Shown here: positions 36,426-45,576 of the stretch, in pieces
How the letters are laid out: each line of letters begins with the position of its first letter
How positions within the stretch are numbered: position 1 is the stretch's first letter
Assembly (NCBI RefSeq): GCF_000018545.1
Contig: NC_012587.1
Location: forward strand, 2,604,001 to 2,668,000
Length of the DNA stretch: 64,000 nt
Origin: Sinorhizobium fredii NGR234
GTDB taxonomy: Bacteria > Pseudomonadota > Alphaproteobacteria > Rhizobiales > Rhizobiaceae
Reading direction: 5' to 3'
The notes under the pieces: model-generated
Database searches by the model: none
Told to the model about the DNA's origin: nothing
What the model saw: the letters and a program-made list of their open reading frames with translations, nothing else
Program-made: the position numbers and the translations under genes

Positions 36426-37340
36426 TCAGTGCCGTTCGCGGTCGCGTTCCTGCAGGTGGCGCGACCAGGTCTCGCTGAACCACGGGTTCAGCAGCGACAC
36501 GTCGGCGGTGCGATGCGAGCGGCTGAGACGGCTGTCGACCTCGACCGACGTCCAGACGGTGAAGTGGGTCAGTTGATGCTTGCCGAAGGTCTGGATCAAC
36601 GGGATGTCTGCTGCATCCCGGCCGCGGGCCACGGGGATGCGCCCGGCCCGCCGGGCATTGTTCTTGGCGTCGAACGTGTACCACCGGTCGCCGAGATACA
36701 CTTCGAACCAGGCGTTGAAATCCATCGGCGCCGGGCTGTCGGGAACCCCGATATCGGCCATGTAGCCGTGGACATAGCGGGCCGGCATGTTCATGCAGCG
36801 GCAGAGAGCGACGGCAAGATGGGCGTAGTCGCGACTGACCCCCAGCCGGTCTTCGTGCGCTTCGAGCGCCGTGCGCATCGCCTGGGCGTAACCGTAGCTG
36901 AAGACCAGCCGGTCATGCACATAGTCTGAAATGGCCTGCACCCGTTGCCAGCCTGCCGGAACATTGCCGAACAGCCGCCAGGCAAGGGCGCTCAGCCGAT
37001 CGGTCTCGCAATAGCGGCTGGCGCACAGATAGGGCAGCAAGGAGGGCGGCAGCTTCTCCACCGGCACCGCCTCGGCCAGGGGATCCGAGGCGTCGAGCCG
37101 CCCCTCGTCGCTGATGACCGCGTCATAGCAGAGCCTGGTTTCACCATCGGGCAGGACCATGCGCAGGCAAATGTTGTGATGGGGATCGGTGATCTCCTCC
37201 ATAGGCACCAGCGGCGAAGCAACCGGTCCCCGCTCCGTGACGATCGTCTCCCGCCGTTCCTTCGCGATCGAAAGAAACGTCATCATCGGCGTGGAATGCG
37301 GGCAATCGATGCCAATCTCGTAACCGAAGCGGATGAACAT
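36426..37340 (-). CDS. Transglutaminase-like protein with Ser in place of the catalytic Cys
   Basis: A 304-residue protein of the transglutaminase-like fold, with an N-terminal beta domain (1-110) and a core (about 130-240). In the core the expected GVCRD motif reads GVSRDYAHLA, with Ser169 where the catalytic Cys should be; the His position is Asn209 (FNAWFEVY) and the Asp is Asp224. Members with intact Cys act as peptidases or amidases. With Ser and Asn this one is probably inactive in that chemistry or works otherwise. The start at 37340 has GGGAGG upstream. Confidence 0.82.
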   Translation of the reverse strand: MFIRFGYEIGIDCPHSTPMMTFLSIAKERRETIVTERGPVASPLVPMEEITDPHHNICLRMVLPDGETRLCYDAVISDEGRLDASDPLAEAVPVEKLPPSLLPYLCASRYCETDRLSALAWRLFGNVPAGWQRVQAISDYVHDRLVFSYGYAQAMRTALEAHEDRLGVSRDYAHLAVALCRCMNMPARYVHGYMADIGVPDSPAPMDFNAWFEVYLGDRWYTFDAKNNARRAGRIPVARGRDAADIPLIQTFGKHQLTHFTVWTSVEVDSRLSRSHRTADVSLLNPWFSETWSRHLQERDRERH

Positions 37341-37635
37341 GTTCGACCTCCCCACTGCGATTTTCTTGACACTTGCGCTGCGCGCCTAGGCAGTCGCATC
37401 GAACGATCGGCGACATGAATTCGAGCGCTGGCGGCAGCCGGGTTGCAACCCGTTCGAAGCTCGATGTTTGGTGTTCTCGTTGATGTCCGCGCGAATGAGA
37501 AACCCTGTGCGCCCTGCCGGCGCACCTGTCAGCAGGCGTCCTGCCCGCGGCCGGAATACTAACGCATCATCGGAGCGAGCGGTATCGATTTGAAGGAGAA
37601 CCCGGCACCCACCGCAACCGGCAGCGATCGCGGAA

Positions 37636-38949
37636 CTACCAGCCGACCGCGTCCTTGAAGGAATACCACCAGGAGCCGATCGTCGAATACTGTGCACGGA
37701 AGATCCGCCCGCCGGGGAACGGATACCAGGGCAGCTTCTCGAACATGTCGAAGCGCGACTGATCGCCGTCGATCGCCTCGGCGAGCGTTCGGCCGAAGAG
37801 ATGCGAGCCGGTCACCCCGTGGCCGCTATAGCCGTGAGCGAAATAGGTGTTGGCACCGATGCGGCCCATCTGCGGCACGCGCGTGAACGACAGCGCGAAA
37901 TTGCCGCTCCAGGCATAGTCGATCTTCACGCCCTTGAGGCGCGGGAAAACCTTTTCGAGATTGGGCCGCAGCTTCGCCACCACATCGGCCGGATCGGTGC
38001 CGCCATAGACGGTGCCGCCGCCGAAGACCATCCGCTTGTCGGCCGAAAGCCGGAAATAGTCGAGGATGTAGCGCACGTCCTCGACGCACATGTCGCTCGG
38101 GATCAGCATATCGGCGAGTTCCTCGCCGAGCGGGGCCGTGGTGATCATCTGCGTCGAGACCGGCATGACGCGTGAGACGAGCTCAGGCACCGCGTCGCCG
38201 AGATAGGCATTGCCGCAGAGCACGACGATGCGGGCGGAGACTTCGCCCTCCCGGGTGTAGACGGTCGGCCGCGCCGCTCTGTGGTCGACGCGGGTCACCG
38301 GCGACATCTCGTGGATGATACCGCCGAGGCTTTCGAAGGCGCGCGCCTCGCCGAGCACCAGATTTAGCGGATGCATATGGCCGCCGGTGATGTCGAGCAT
38401 GCCGCCGCAATAGGCTTCGGAATTGACGAGCTTGCGCAACGCATCCCGGTCGAGCATCAGGTGGTCGTCCATGCCGTATTTGCGCCAGAGCGCCTGCTTG
38501 GCCTCCAGATCCTTCATATGCGCACCGGTATAGGCGGCATAGATGTTGCCGGATTTCAGGTCACAGTCGATCCGATAGTGGCTGACGATCCGGCGGAGGA
38601 TCCGCCCGCCCTCCTGGACAAGGCCGCCGATGAAGCGGGCCGCATCCTCTCCGAAACGCCGCTGGATCGTCGAGAGACTGGCGTTGAGGCCGTTGACGAC
38701 CTGGCCGCCGTTCCGCCCCGAGGCACCCCACCCCACCTGGGCGCCCTCGATCACGGCAACCTTGTAACCCTTCTCAGCGAGATGAATGGCCGTCGCAAGC
38801 CCGGTATAGCCGGCGCCGACGACGCAGATGTCGGTTTCGACGCGCCCCTTAAGCTTGACCGGCGTGCGAATGACGTTGCGGGAGGCCGCGTAGTAGCTCT
38901 CCGGATAGCTCCCGTCGCCGGCATAGGATTTCTTCGCGCTTGCCATCAT
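37636..38949 (-). CDS. FAD-dependent amine/D-amino acid oxidoreductase (PuuB/DadA-like)
   Basis: A 437-residue FAD enzyme of the DAO fold, with dinucleotide-binding motif VVGAGYTGLATAIHLAEKG near residue 45 and the conserved C-terminal YSGHGVTGSHLFG. It most resembles gamma-glutamylputrescine oxidase or DadA-type dehydrogenases, which oxidise C-N bonds of amines or amino acids. The start at 38949 (MMASAKKSY) excludes 24 upstream codons. It is divergent from a FadR-type regulator, so it is probably part of that regulon. Confidence 0.88.
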   Translation of the reverse strand: MMASAKKSYAGDGSYPESYYAASRNVIRTPVKLKGRVETDICVVGAGYTGLATAIHLAEKGYKVAVIEGAQVGWGASGRNGGQVVNGLNASLSTIQRRFGEDAARFIGGLVQEGGRILRRIVSHYRIDCDLKSGNIYAAYTGAHMKDLEAKQALWRKYGMDDHLMLDRDALRKLVNSEAYCGGMLDITGGHMHPLNLVLGEARAFESLGGIIHEMSPVTRVDHRAARPTVYTREGEVSARIVVLCGNAYLGDAVPELVSRVMPVSTQMITTAPLGEELADMLIPSDMCVEDVRYILDYFRLSADKRMVFGGGTVYGGTDPADVVAKLRPNLEKVFPRLKGVKIDYAWSGNFALSFTRVPQMGRIGANTYFAHGYSGHGVTGSHLFGRTLAEAIDGDQSRFDMFEKLPWYPFPGGRIFRAQYSTIGSWWYSFKDAVGW

Positions 38950-39073
38950 AGGGACTTCCAGAAAGCCGCTGAGCCGCCACGGCCAATCGCAATCGGCCGA
39001 GCCTTCGACAGCAGAAGGCATAACGCAAATCTTGCCCCTTGACCATGCGGCCCACCCCCTGCATATTGCTCAG

Positions 39074-39084
39074 ATGTCAGACCA
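39074..39084. promoter_or_regulatory. Possible FadR/GntR operator
   Basis: ATGTCAGACCA, 17 bp upstream of the GntR start, differs by one base from the TNGTNNNACNA pattern common for FadR-subfamily GntR regulators. It lies between this regulator and the divergent FAD oxidoreductase. Tentative. Confidence 0.4.
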
Positions 39085-39100
39085 ATTTTGAGTCTCGCGG

Positions 39101-39817
39101 ATGTCCCAACCGGAGAAAGCGCTGCTTCTGCCCCTGCCCCCGGTTGACCGGGTGCAGCAGGTGATCTCCGCTCTCGCCGACTACATCCAGGGATCCGGTC
39201 TGAAGCCCGGTGACCGGCTACCGGCAGAACGCGAATTGATGGCGGCGCTCGCCGTCGGGCGGTCCACCATCCGCGAGGTCATCAGCCATTTCCAGGCGCT
39301 CGGCGTCGTCGAGGCGCGCAAGGGCAGCGGCACCTATCTGCTGCGCGCCATTTCCGGCGCGACGATCCACATGCCGCTGACGCTCGACACCCGGCATCTC
39401 CGCGACGCCCTGCTGCAGACGCTCGAGGTCCGGCGCGGCATCGAGGTCGAAGCCGGCATGGTCGCCGCCCGCCGCCGCACGGCCGCCGACGTCGTCAATA
39501 TCGAAACGAAGCTCAACGAAATGGAGCGCGTTCATCTGTCCAAGGGGACCTCCGGACCGGAGGACCTCGCCTTCCACCTGGCGATCTACGACGCGACCCA
39601 CAATCCGCTCTTCCGGCAGTTGCTCGAGCAGATGCGCGAGGCCTTCGAGCGTTTCTGGGAAAAGCCTTTCGACCGGCCGGATTTCGCCCGGCGGTCGTTT
39701 CCCTTTCACCGAACGCTTTTCGACGCGATCGCGTCGCAAAATCCGGATTCCGCCCGGGAAGAGACACTGAAAATCCTCGCGATCGTCGAGGAAGACATCA
39801 AGGAAATGTCCAAATGA
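39101..39817 (+). CDS. GntR family regulator, FadR subfamily
   Basis: A 238-residue regulator with an N-terminal winged helix (residues 15-80, GDRLPAERELMAALAVGRSTIREV) and an all-helical FCD effector domain (about 95-230) with metal-binding-type histidines (FHLAIYDATHN). It overlaps the downstream PLP lyase by four bases. It most likely represses the operon until a metabolite, such as a carboxylate or amino acid, binds. Confidence 0.88.
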   Translation: MSQPEKALLLPLPPVDRVQQVISALADYIQGSGLKPGDRLPAERELMAALAVGRSTIREVISHFQALGVVEARKGSGTYLLRAISGATIHMPLTLDTRHLRDALLQTLEVRRGIEVEAGMVAARRRTAADVVNIETKLNEMERVHLSKGTSGPEDLAFHLAIYDATHNPLFRQLLEQMREAFERFWEKPFDRPDFARRSFPFHRTLFDAIASQNPDSAREETLKILAIVEEDIKEMSK

Positions 39818-40986
39818 ATGACGGCCTCGATCCGTTCGATAGAGCCTCGCTGATCGCCGTCCATGACGAGGGCCACGCCTTCGATGCCGTCGTTCCGCCG
39901 ATCGTCCAGACCTCGCTCTTCACCTTCAAGGACTATGACGAGATGATCGCCTCCTACCGGGGCGAGCGCGTCCGGCCGATCTACACCCGGGGTCTCAATC
40001 CGACGGTCAGGCTGTTCGAGGAGATGCTGGCGAAACTGGAAGGCGCCGGGGACGCCATCGGCTTTGCCAGCGGCATGTCGGCGATCTCCTCCACCGTACT
40101 GTCCTTCGTCGAGCCGGGCGATCGCATCGTCGCGGTGAAGCATCTCTATCCCGATGCCTTCCGGCTGTTCGGCACGCATCTCAAACGCATGCGCATCGAG
40201 GTCACCTATGTCGACGGACGCGACGAGGAGGAGGTCGCGAAGGCGCTGCCCGGCGCCAAGCTGTTCTACATGGAGAGCCCGACGAGCTGGGTCATGGATA
40301 CCCATGACGTGGCGGCGCTTGCGGCGCTCGCCAAGGCGCAAGGCATCGTCACCGTCATCGACAACAGCTGGGCGAGCCCGGTGTTCCAGCAGCCGATTTC
40401 GCTCGGCGTCGACCTCGTCATCCACTCGGCCTCGAAATATCTCGGCGGCCATAGCGACGTCGTCGCCGGTGTCGTCGCCGGCTCCACGGAACTGATCGGC
40501 CGCATCCGCTCCGAAGCCTATCCCTATCTCGGCGGCAAGCTGTCGCCCTTCGACGCCTGGCTGCTGATCCGCGGACTGCGCACCCTGCCGATCCGCATGA
40601 AGGCGCATGAGCGTTCGGCACTAGCCCTTGCGCGCCGCCTCCAGGACCATCCTCTGGTCGAAACGGTCTGCCACCCCGGCCTCGGCAACCACCTGCCGCC
40701 GGGTCTCCTGGGCACCTCCGGGCTCTTCTCCTTCATCGTTCGCGACGGCGTCGACGTCCGCCGCTTCGCCGATCACCTGCAATTCTTCAAGCTCGGTGTT
40801 TCCTGGGGCGGCCACGAAAGCCTCATCGTACCGGGCGAAGTCGTTCTGGCGCAGAAAGCCCAACCCAATTCCGCGGCCGCCTTCGGCATTTCTCCGCGGT
40901 CGGTACGTCTCCATGTCGGCCTGGAGGGGACGGAGGCCCTCTGGAGCGATCTCGAAGCGGCGATCGACGCCGCTTCCTCAGGCTGA
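39814..40986 (+). CDS. Cys/Met-metabolism PLP enzyme (cystathionine lyase/synthase-like)
   Basis: A 390-residue fold-type I PLP enzyme of the cystathionine gamma-synthase family. The PLP lysine is in HSASKYLGGHSDVVAG, with YTRGLNPTVRLFEE near residue 60 and the substrate-binding segment LHVGLEGTEAL near the end. Members cleave or form C-S or C-O bonds at the beta/gamma carbon of amino acids. It is translationally coupled to the FadR-type regulator and followed by an importer, which suggests degradation of an imported substrate rather than methionine biosynthesis. Confidence 0.87.
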   Translation: MNDGLDPFDRASLIAVHDEGHAFDAVVPPIVQTSLFTFKDYDEMIASYRGERVRPIYTRGLNPTVRLFEEMLAKLEGAGDAIGFASGMSAISSTVLSFVEPGDRIVAVKHLYPDAFRLFGTHLKRMRIEVTYVDGRDEEEVAKALPGAKLFYMESPTSWVMDTHDVAALAALAKAQGIVTVIDNSWASPVFQQPISLGVDLVIHSASKYLGGHSDVVAGVVAGSTELIGRIRSEAYPYLGGKLSPFDAWLLIRGLRTLPIRMKAHERSALALARRLQDHPLVETVCHPGLGNHLPPGLLGTSGLFSFIVRDGVDVRRFADHLQFFKLGVSWGGHESLIVPGEVVLAQKAQPNSAAAFGISPRSVRLHVGLEGTEALWSDLEAAIDAASSG

Positions 40987-41077
40987 CAAGGGCGGAATGA
41001 GGAAAGTGCAAGCGGGTACTGCCCGCGCATCCCGCTCTCCAAGGAATGGATCAACATCAAGAACAAAGGGAACAAAA

Positions 41078-42340
41078 ATGAGGAAACTGATCACAGCCGC
41101 CCTGCTCGCCACGCTGATGGCCGGCAGCGCTCTTGCCGACACCAAGCTGAAGCTCGTCGAGGTCATCACCAGCCCCGAGCGTACCGAAACCCTGAAGTCG
41201 ATCGTCGCCAAGTTCGAGGCGGCGAATTCCGGCACCACCGTCGAGATCATCTCGCTGCCCTGGGGCGAAGCCTTCCAGAAATTCGCCACCATGGTCTCGG
41301 CCGGTGAAATCCCGGATGTCATGGAAATGCCGGACACCTGGCTGTCGCTCTACGCCAATAACGGCATGCTCGAGAGCCTCGAGCCCTATCTTGCCAAGTG
41401 GGAGCACACGCCGGGCCTCACCGAGCGCGCGCTGGAGCTCGGCCGCGATGTCAACGACACCGCCTATATGTTGCCCTACGGCTTCTATCTCCGGGCGATG
41501 TTCTACAACAAGAAACTGCTCTCGGAGGCCGGCGTCGCCGAGCCGCCGAAGACCATGGACGATTTCGTCAAAGCGTCCGAAGCGGTCTCGAAGCTGCCGG
41601 GCAAATCCGGCTACTGCCTGCGCGGCGGGCCGGGCGGCCTCAACGGCTGGGTGATGTTCGGCGCCACCATGGCCGGCGACAATACGTTCTTCAAGGAAGA
41701 CGGCACCTCGACGATGAACAGCGAGGGCTGGATCAAGGGTCTCACCTGGGTCATCGATCTCTACAAGAAGGGCCTCGCGCCGAAGGATAGCGTCAACTGG
41801 GGCTTCAACGAGATCGTCGCCGGCTTCTATAGCGGCACATGCGCCTTCCTCGACCAGGATCCGGACGCGCTGATCGCCATCGCCCAGCGCATGAAGCCGG
41901 ATGATTTCGGCGTCACCACAATGCCGAAGGGACCGAGCGGCAAGGCCTTCACGACGATCGGCTTTGCCGGCTGGTCGATGCTGTCAGCAAGCCAGAACAA
42001 GGATCTCTCCTGGAAGCTCATCGAAACGCTTGAAGGTCCGGAAGGCAACATCGAGTGGAACAAGCGCACAGGCGCGCTGCCGGTCCACAAGTCGGCCGAA
42101 AAAGACCCCTTCTATGCGAGCCCGCAATTCAAAGGCTGGTTCGATGAACTTGCCGACAAGGACGTCGTGCTGACCGTAATGCCGACCTACCTCGAGGAGT
42201 TCGCCTTCTTCAAGGATTCGCTGGCGATCAAGACGACCCAGGAAGCGCTCCTCGGCGACATCACGCCGGAAGAGCTCGCCAATCAGTGGGCCGATTACTT
42301 GACCAAGGCACAGCAGAAATACCTGGCGAACAAGAAGTAG
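41078..42340 (+). CDS. Sugar-type ABC transporter substrate-binding protein (family 1)
   Basis: A 420-residue periplasmic protein with a Sec signal peptide (cleavage after GSALA, about residue 20). The mature part has the family 1 layout (TLKSIVAKFEAANSGTTVEIISLPWGEAFQKF). The ATG at 41078 follows AAAGGGAAC. Family 1 usually binds sugars or glycerol-3-phosphate, but the coupled PLP lyase and FAD amine oxidase suggest an unusual amino-compound ligand. Confidence 0.9.
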   Translation: MRKLITAALLATLMAGSALADTKLKLVEVITSPERTETLKSIVAKFEAANSGTTVEIISLPWGEAFQKFATMVSAGEIPDVMEMPDTWLSLYANNGMLESLEPYLAKWEHTPGLTERALELGRDVNDTAYMLPYGFYLRAMFYNKKLLSEAGVAEPPKTMDDFVKASEAVSKLPGKSGYCLRGGPGGLNGWVMFGATMAGDNTFFKEDGTSTMNSEGWIKGLTWVIDLYKKGLAPKDSVNWGFNEIVAGFYSGTCAFLDQDPDALIAIAQRMKPDDFGVTTMPKGPSGKAFTTIGFAGWSMLSASQNKDLSWKLIETLEGPEGNIEWNKRTGALPVHKSAEKDPFYASPQFKGWFDELADKDVVLTVMPTYLEEFAFFKDSLAIKTTQEALLGDITPEELANQWADYLTKAQQKYLANKK

Positions 42341-42347
42341 CACCGGC

Positions 42348-42375
42348 ACCGGCGGTGGTTCGCGCCACCGCCGGT
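42348..42375 (+). other. Strong hairpin after the sugar-type binding-protein gene
   Basis: ACCGGCGGTGG (42348-42358) pairs perfectly with CCACCGCCGGT (42365-42375) around TTCGCG, seven bases after the stop codon. No U-tract follows, so it is read as a 3' stabiliser or partial terminator before the permease genes. Confidence 0.7.
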
Positions 42376-42441
42376 CCAGCCAAGACGATAAGAAGGCACG
42401 CCGATCGATAACGGCGGTCAAAAAAGGGGAAACTTCGACCG

Positions 42442-43377
42442 ATGGCCTATGCCGCACGCCATGACGGCTTGCCTGCAATTCGTCCGCCGCTGATGAAGCG
42501 CATCGCGAACGCCTCGGCACCTTATCTTTACAGCGCACCGGCGCTGATCCTGATCGTCGCGGTCATGCTCGTGCCGCTCGTGCTCGGCGTCTCCTATGCC
42601 TTCCGCGACATCCAGTTGCTCAATCCCTTCTCCGGCGCCTTCGTCGGGCTCGATCATTTCCGGGCGCTGTCACAGGATCAGGCCTTCTTCCGCTCACTGC
42701 GCAACACGCTCTGGTGGACAGGCGCGTCGGTTCTTCTTCAGTTCGCCTTCGGCCTGATCCTGGCGCTTTTGCTCGACAAGCCGTTTCGCGGCCGCGCCCT
42801 TGCCCAGGCGCTCGTTTTCCTGCCCTGGGCGGTGCCGAGTTTCCTTGCCGGCCTCAATTGGGCCTGGCTCTTCAATCCGGTCGTAGGTCCCCTGCCGCAC
42901 TGGCTCTACGGGCTTGGGATCATGAGCCAGCCGGCCAACATCCTCTCCGATCCGCAGCTTGCCATGTGGGGGCCGATCGTCGCCAACATCTGGTGGGGCA
43001 TTCCGTTCTTCGCGATCACCCTGCTGGCCGCGCTGCAGGCGATCCCGCGCGATCTCTACGAGGCGGCGAGCATCGACGGCGCCGGTGCCTTCCAGCGCTT
43101 TCTGTCGATCACGTTGCCCTTCCTCGCGCCGACGATCGCCATCACCATCCTGCTGCGCACCGTCTGGATCTCCAATTTCGCCGATCTCATCATCGTTATG
43201 ACCAATGGCGGGCCGGCCGATCGCACCCAGATCGTTGCAAGCTACATCTTCACCCAGGCCTTCAAGCGGCTCGATTTCGGCTATGCCTCGGCAATCGCGC
43301 TGGTGCTCCTGGCGCTGCTGCTGGCCTATTCGCTGCTGATCGTCATCCTGCGGCAGTGGCTCTTGAGCAAGGACTAG
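42442..43377 (+). CDS. Sugar-type ABC transporter permease 1
   Basis: A 311-residue inner-membrane permease (MalF/UgpA type) with the loop YEAASIDGAGAFQRFLSITLPFLAP and six hydrophobic segments in the region after residue 30. The ATG follows GGGGAAAC. It is four bases upstream of the second permease. Confidence 0.9.
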   Translation: MAYAARHDGLPAIRPPLMKRIANASAPYLYSAPALILIVAVMLVPLVLGVSYAFRDIQLLNPFSGAFVGLDHFRALSQDQAFFRSLRNTLWWTGASVLLQFAFGLILALLLDKPFRGRALAQALVFLPWAVPSFLAGLNWAWLFNPVVGPLPHWLYGLGIMSQPANILSDPQLAMWGPIVANIWWGIPFFAITLLAALQAIPRDLYEAASIDGAGAFQRFLSITLPFLAPTIAITILLRTVWISNFADLIIVMTNGGPADRTQIVASYIFTQAFKRLDFGYASAIALVLLALLLAYSLLIVILRQWLLSKD

Positions 43378-43381
43378 AACG

Positions 43382-44215
43382 ATGCGCGCCAAATCCGCTC
43401 TCCTCACCGTCGCGCACCGGCTGGCGATCCTCGCCTATATCGCCTTCGCGCTCTTTCCGCTGTTCTGGCTGCTGAAGGTCGCGGTGACGCCCAACGACCT
43501 GCTCTATTCCGAAGGCATCCGCCTCTGGCCGTCGCGGGCCAGTCTCGAGCATTTCGACTTCGTGCTGCGGCACAGCGCCTTCCCGGTGTTCTTTCGCAAC
43601 AGCCTGATCGTCTCGGGATCGACGGCGGTCGTAGTAACCATCCTCGCCTCGCTCTCCGGCTATGCGCTATCGCGCTTCCGCTTCCGCGGCAAATACTGGC
43701 TGGTGACGCTGATGCTGCTGACGCAGATGTTCCCGCTCGTCATGCTTGTCGCGCCGATCTTCAAGATCCTCTCGCCGCTCGGGCTGACCAACAGCCTGAC
43801 CGGCCTCGTGATCGTCTACACCGCCTTCAACGTGCCCTTCGCCACCTTCCTGATGCAGTCCTTCTTCGACGGCATTCCGAAGGATCTGGAAGAGGCGGCG
43901 ATGATCGACGGCGCCACGCAATTCGTCGCCTTCCGCCAGATCATCCTGCCGCTGACGCTGCCAGGCATCGCCGCGACACTCGGCTTCGTCTTCACCGCCG
44001 CCTGGAGCGAACTGCTCTTCTCGCTGATGCTGATCTCCGGCAACGAGCAGGCGACGTTCCCGGTCGGGCTTCTGTCCTTCGTCTCGAAGTTCTCGGTCGA
44101 CTTCGGCCAGATGATGGCCGCCGGCGTGCTGGCGCTGATCCCGGCCTGCCTCTTCTTCCTGCTCATTCAACGCTATCTCGTCCAGGGCCTCACGGCCGGC
44201 GCGGTCAAAGGCTGA
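43382..44215 (+). CDS. Sugar-type ABC transporter permease 2
   Basis: A 277-residue inner-membrane permease (MalG/UgpE type) with the loop EEAAMIDGATQFVAFRQIILPLTLPG and six hydrophobic segments. It forms the channel with permease 1. The ATPase gene starts four bases after its stop. Confidence 0.9.
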   Translation: MRAKSALLTVAHRLAILAYIAFALFPLFWLLKVAVTPNDLLYSEGIRLWPSRASLEHFDFVLRHSAFPVFFRNSLIVSGSTAVVVTILASLSGYALSRFRFRGKYWLVTLMLLTQMFPLVMLVAPIFKILSPLGLTNSLTGLVIVYTAFNVPFATFLMQSFFDGIPKDLEEAAMIDGATQFVAFRQIILPLTLPGIAATLGFVFTAAWSELLFSLMLISGNEQATFPVGLLSFVSKFSVDFGQMMAAGVLALIPACLFFLLIQRYLVQGLTAGAVKG

Positions 44216-44219
44216 ACCC

Positions 44220-45287
44220 ATGGCTTCCATCGACATCGCCAATATCCAGAAGTCCTACGGCGTCCACCCGGTCCTGCACGGTGTCGACCTGAAGATCCGC
44301 GACGGCGAATTCGTCGTGCTCGTCGGCCCCTCCGGCTGCGGCAAGTCGACCCTGCTCCGGATGATCGCCGGGCTCGAAAGCGTCACCGCCGGCGAGATCC
44401 GCATCGCCGGCAAGCGGGTGAACGAGCTGGCGCCCAAGGACCGCGACATCGCCATGGTGTTCCAGTCCTATGCGCTCTATCCGCACATGTCGGTCGCGAA
44501 GAACATGAGCTACAGCCTGAGGCTCCGCAAGACTCCGAAGGAGCGGATCGCCACCGTCGTTTCGGGCGCCGCCGCCAAGCTCGGCCTCGATCCCCTCCTG
44601 GAGCGCCGGCCGCGGGCGCTTTCCGGCGGTCAGCGCCAGCGCGTCGCCATGGGCCGCGCCATCGTCCGCCAGCCGAAGGCGTTCCTTTTCGACGAGCCGC
44701 TCTCCAACCTCGACGCCCGCCTGCGCGAGCAGATGCGCGCCGAGATCAAGAAGCTGCACAAGGATCTCGGCGCCACCTCCATCTATGTCACGCACGACCA
44801 GATCGAGGCGATGACGCTTGCCGACCGGATCGTCGCCATGAATGCCGGCGTGGTCCAGCAGGTGGGCAGCCCCCTCGACCTCTATGATCGCCCCGCCAAC
44901 CTCTTCGTCGCCGGTTTCATCGGCTCGCCCGGCATGAACTTTTTCGAGGGCACCTATCACGCTGGCGACAGGTCGCGGTTCGAGATCGCCGGCGGGATCG
45001 GCATCCCCCTTGACGCGCCCGCCCCGCTTGCGAACAACGCCAAGGCGACGCTCGGCATCCGCCCGGAGCATATCGTGCTTGCCGGCCATGGGCCGGAGAC
45101 CCTGCTGGCGACCGTCGATCTCGTCGAGCCGACCGGCTTCGGCATCATCCTGCATCTCTCGCTCGGACGGGCGGGCTTCAAGGCCTTCACCAACGATCGC
45201 TCGTTCCTGACGGCCTCCGGCACCATCCCCGTTCACTTCCCGGCACACAGCCTGCATTTCTTCGATGGCGAGGGTAACCGCGTCTGA
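44220..45287 (+). CDS. Sugar-type ABC transporter ATPase (UgpC/MalK-like)
   Basis: A 355-residue ATPase with Walker A GPSGCGKST, signature ALSGGQRQRVAMGRAI, Walker B FLFDEPLSNLD and a C-terminal OB/TOBE domain (LGIRPEHIVLAG near residue 280). It is last in the regulator-lyase-importer operon. UgpC/MalK ATPases sometimes serve several importers. Confidence 0.92.
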   Translation: MASIDIANIQKSYGVHPVLHGVDLKIRDGEFVVLVGPSGCGKSTLLRMIAGLESVTAGEIRIAGKRVNELAPKDRDIAMVFQSYALYPHMSVAKNMSYSLRLRKTPKERIATVVSGAAAKLGLDPLLERRPRALSGGQRQRVAMGRAIVRQPKAFLFDEPLSNLDARLREQMRAEIKKLHKDLGATSIYVTHDQIEAMTLADRIVAMNAGVVQQVGSPLDLYDRPANLFVAGFIGSPGMNFFEGTYHAGDRSRFEIAGGIGIPLDAPAPLANNAKATLGIRPEHIVLAGHGPETLLATVDLVEPTGFGIILHLSLGRAGFKAFTNDRSFLTASGTIPVHFPAHSLHFFDGEGNRV

Positions 45288-45349
45288 CAGCAGGTCCTCC
45301 TCCCGCCGGCTACAGCCCGCGCGTCCGGTCGGATGCACTAGGGTCGCTG

Positions 45350-45416
45350 TAGCACATTGAAATGCTGCATGATTTGTCCTTAGATCGATTCCGATTTACG
45401 GAATCATGCAGTACCC
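45350..45416. repeat. Sinorhizobium-type intergenic repeat
   Basis: CTGCATGATT (45365-45374) and AATCATGCAG (45402-45411) form an inverted repeat around a TTAGATCGATTCCGATT core. I recognise this as resembling an intergenic element repeated in Sinorhizobium genomes. It lies between the importer ATPase and the cytochrome c gene. Copy number elsewhere was not checked. Confidence 0.6.
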
Positions 45417-45576
45417 GGAAGGAGCAATTGACTTCTCCTCTGCGAGGACTAGCTTTTCTTCTGTCACACCTATCAACCGCGCCGGCGCGCATTCCTGAAG
45501 AGAGCAAGCACCGCCAAAGCCATGATTTGACGACACTCTGCTTTGCCCCCGCGCCGGGCGAAATTGGGGAAGTATC

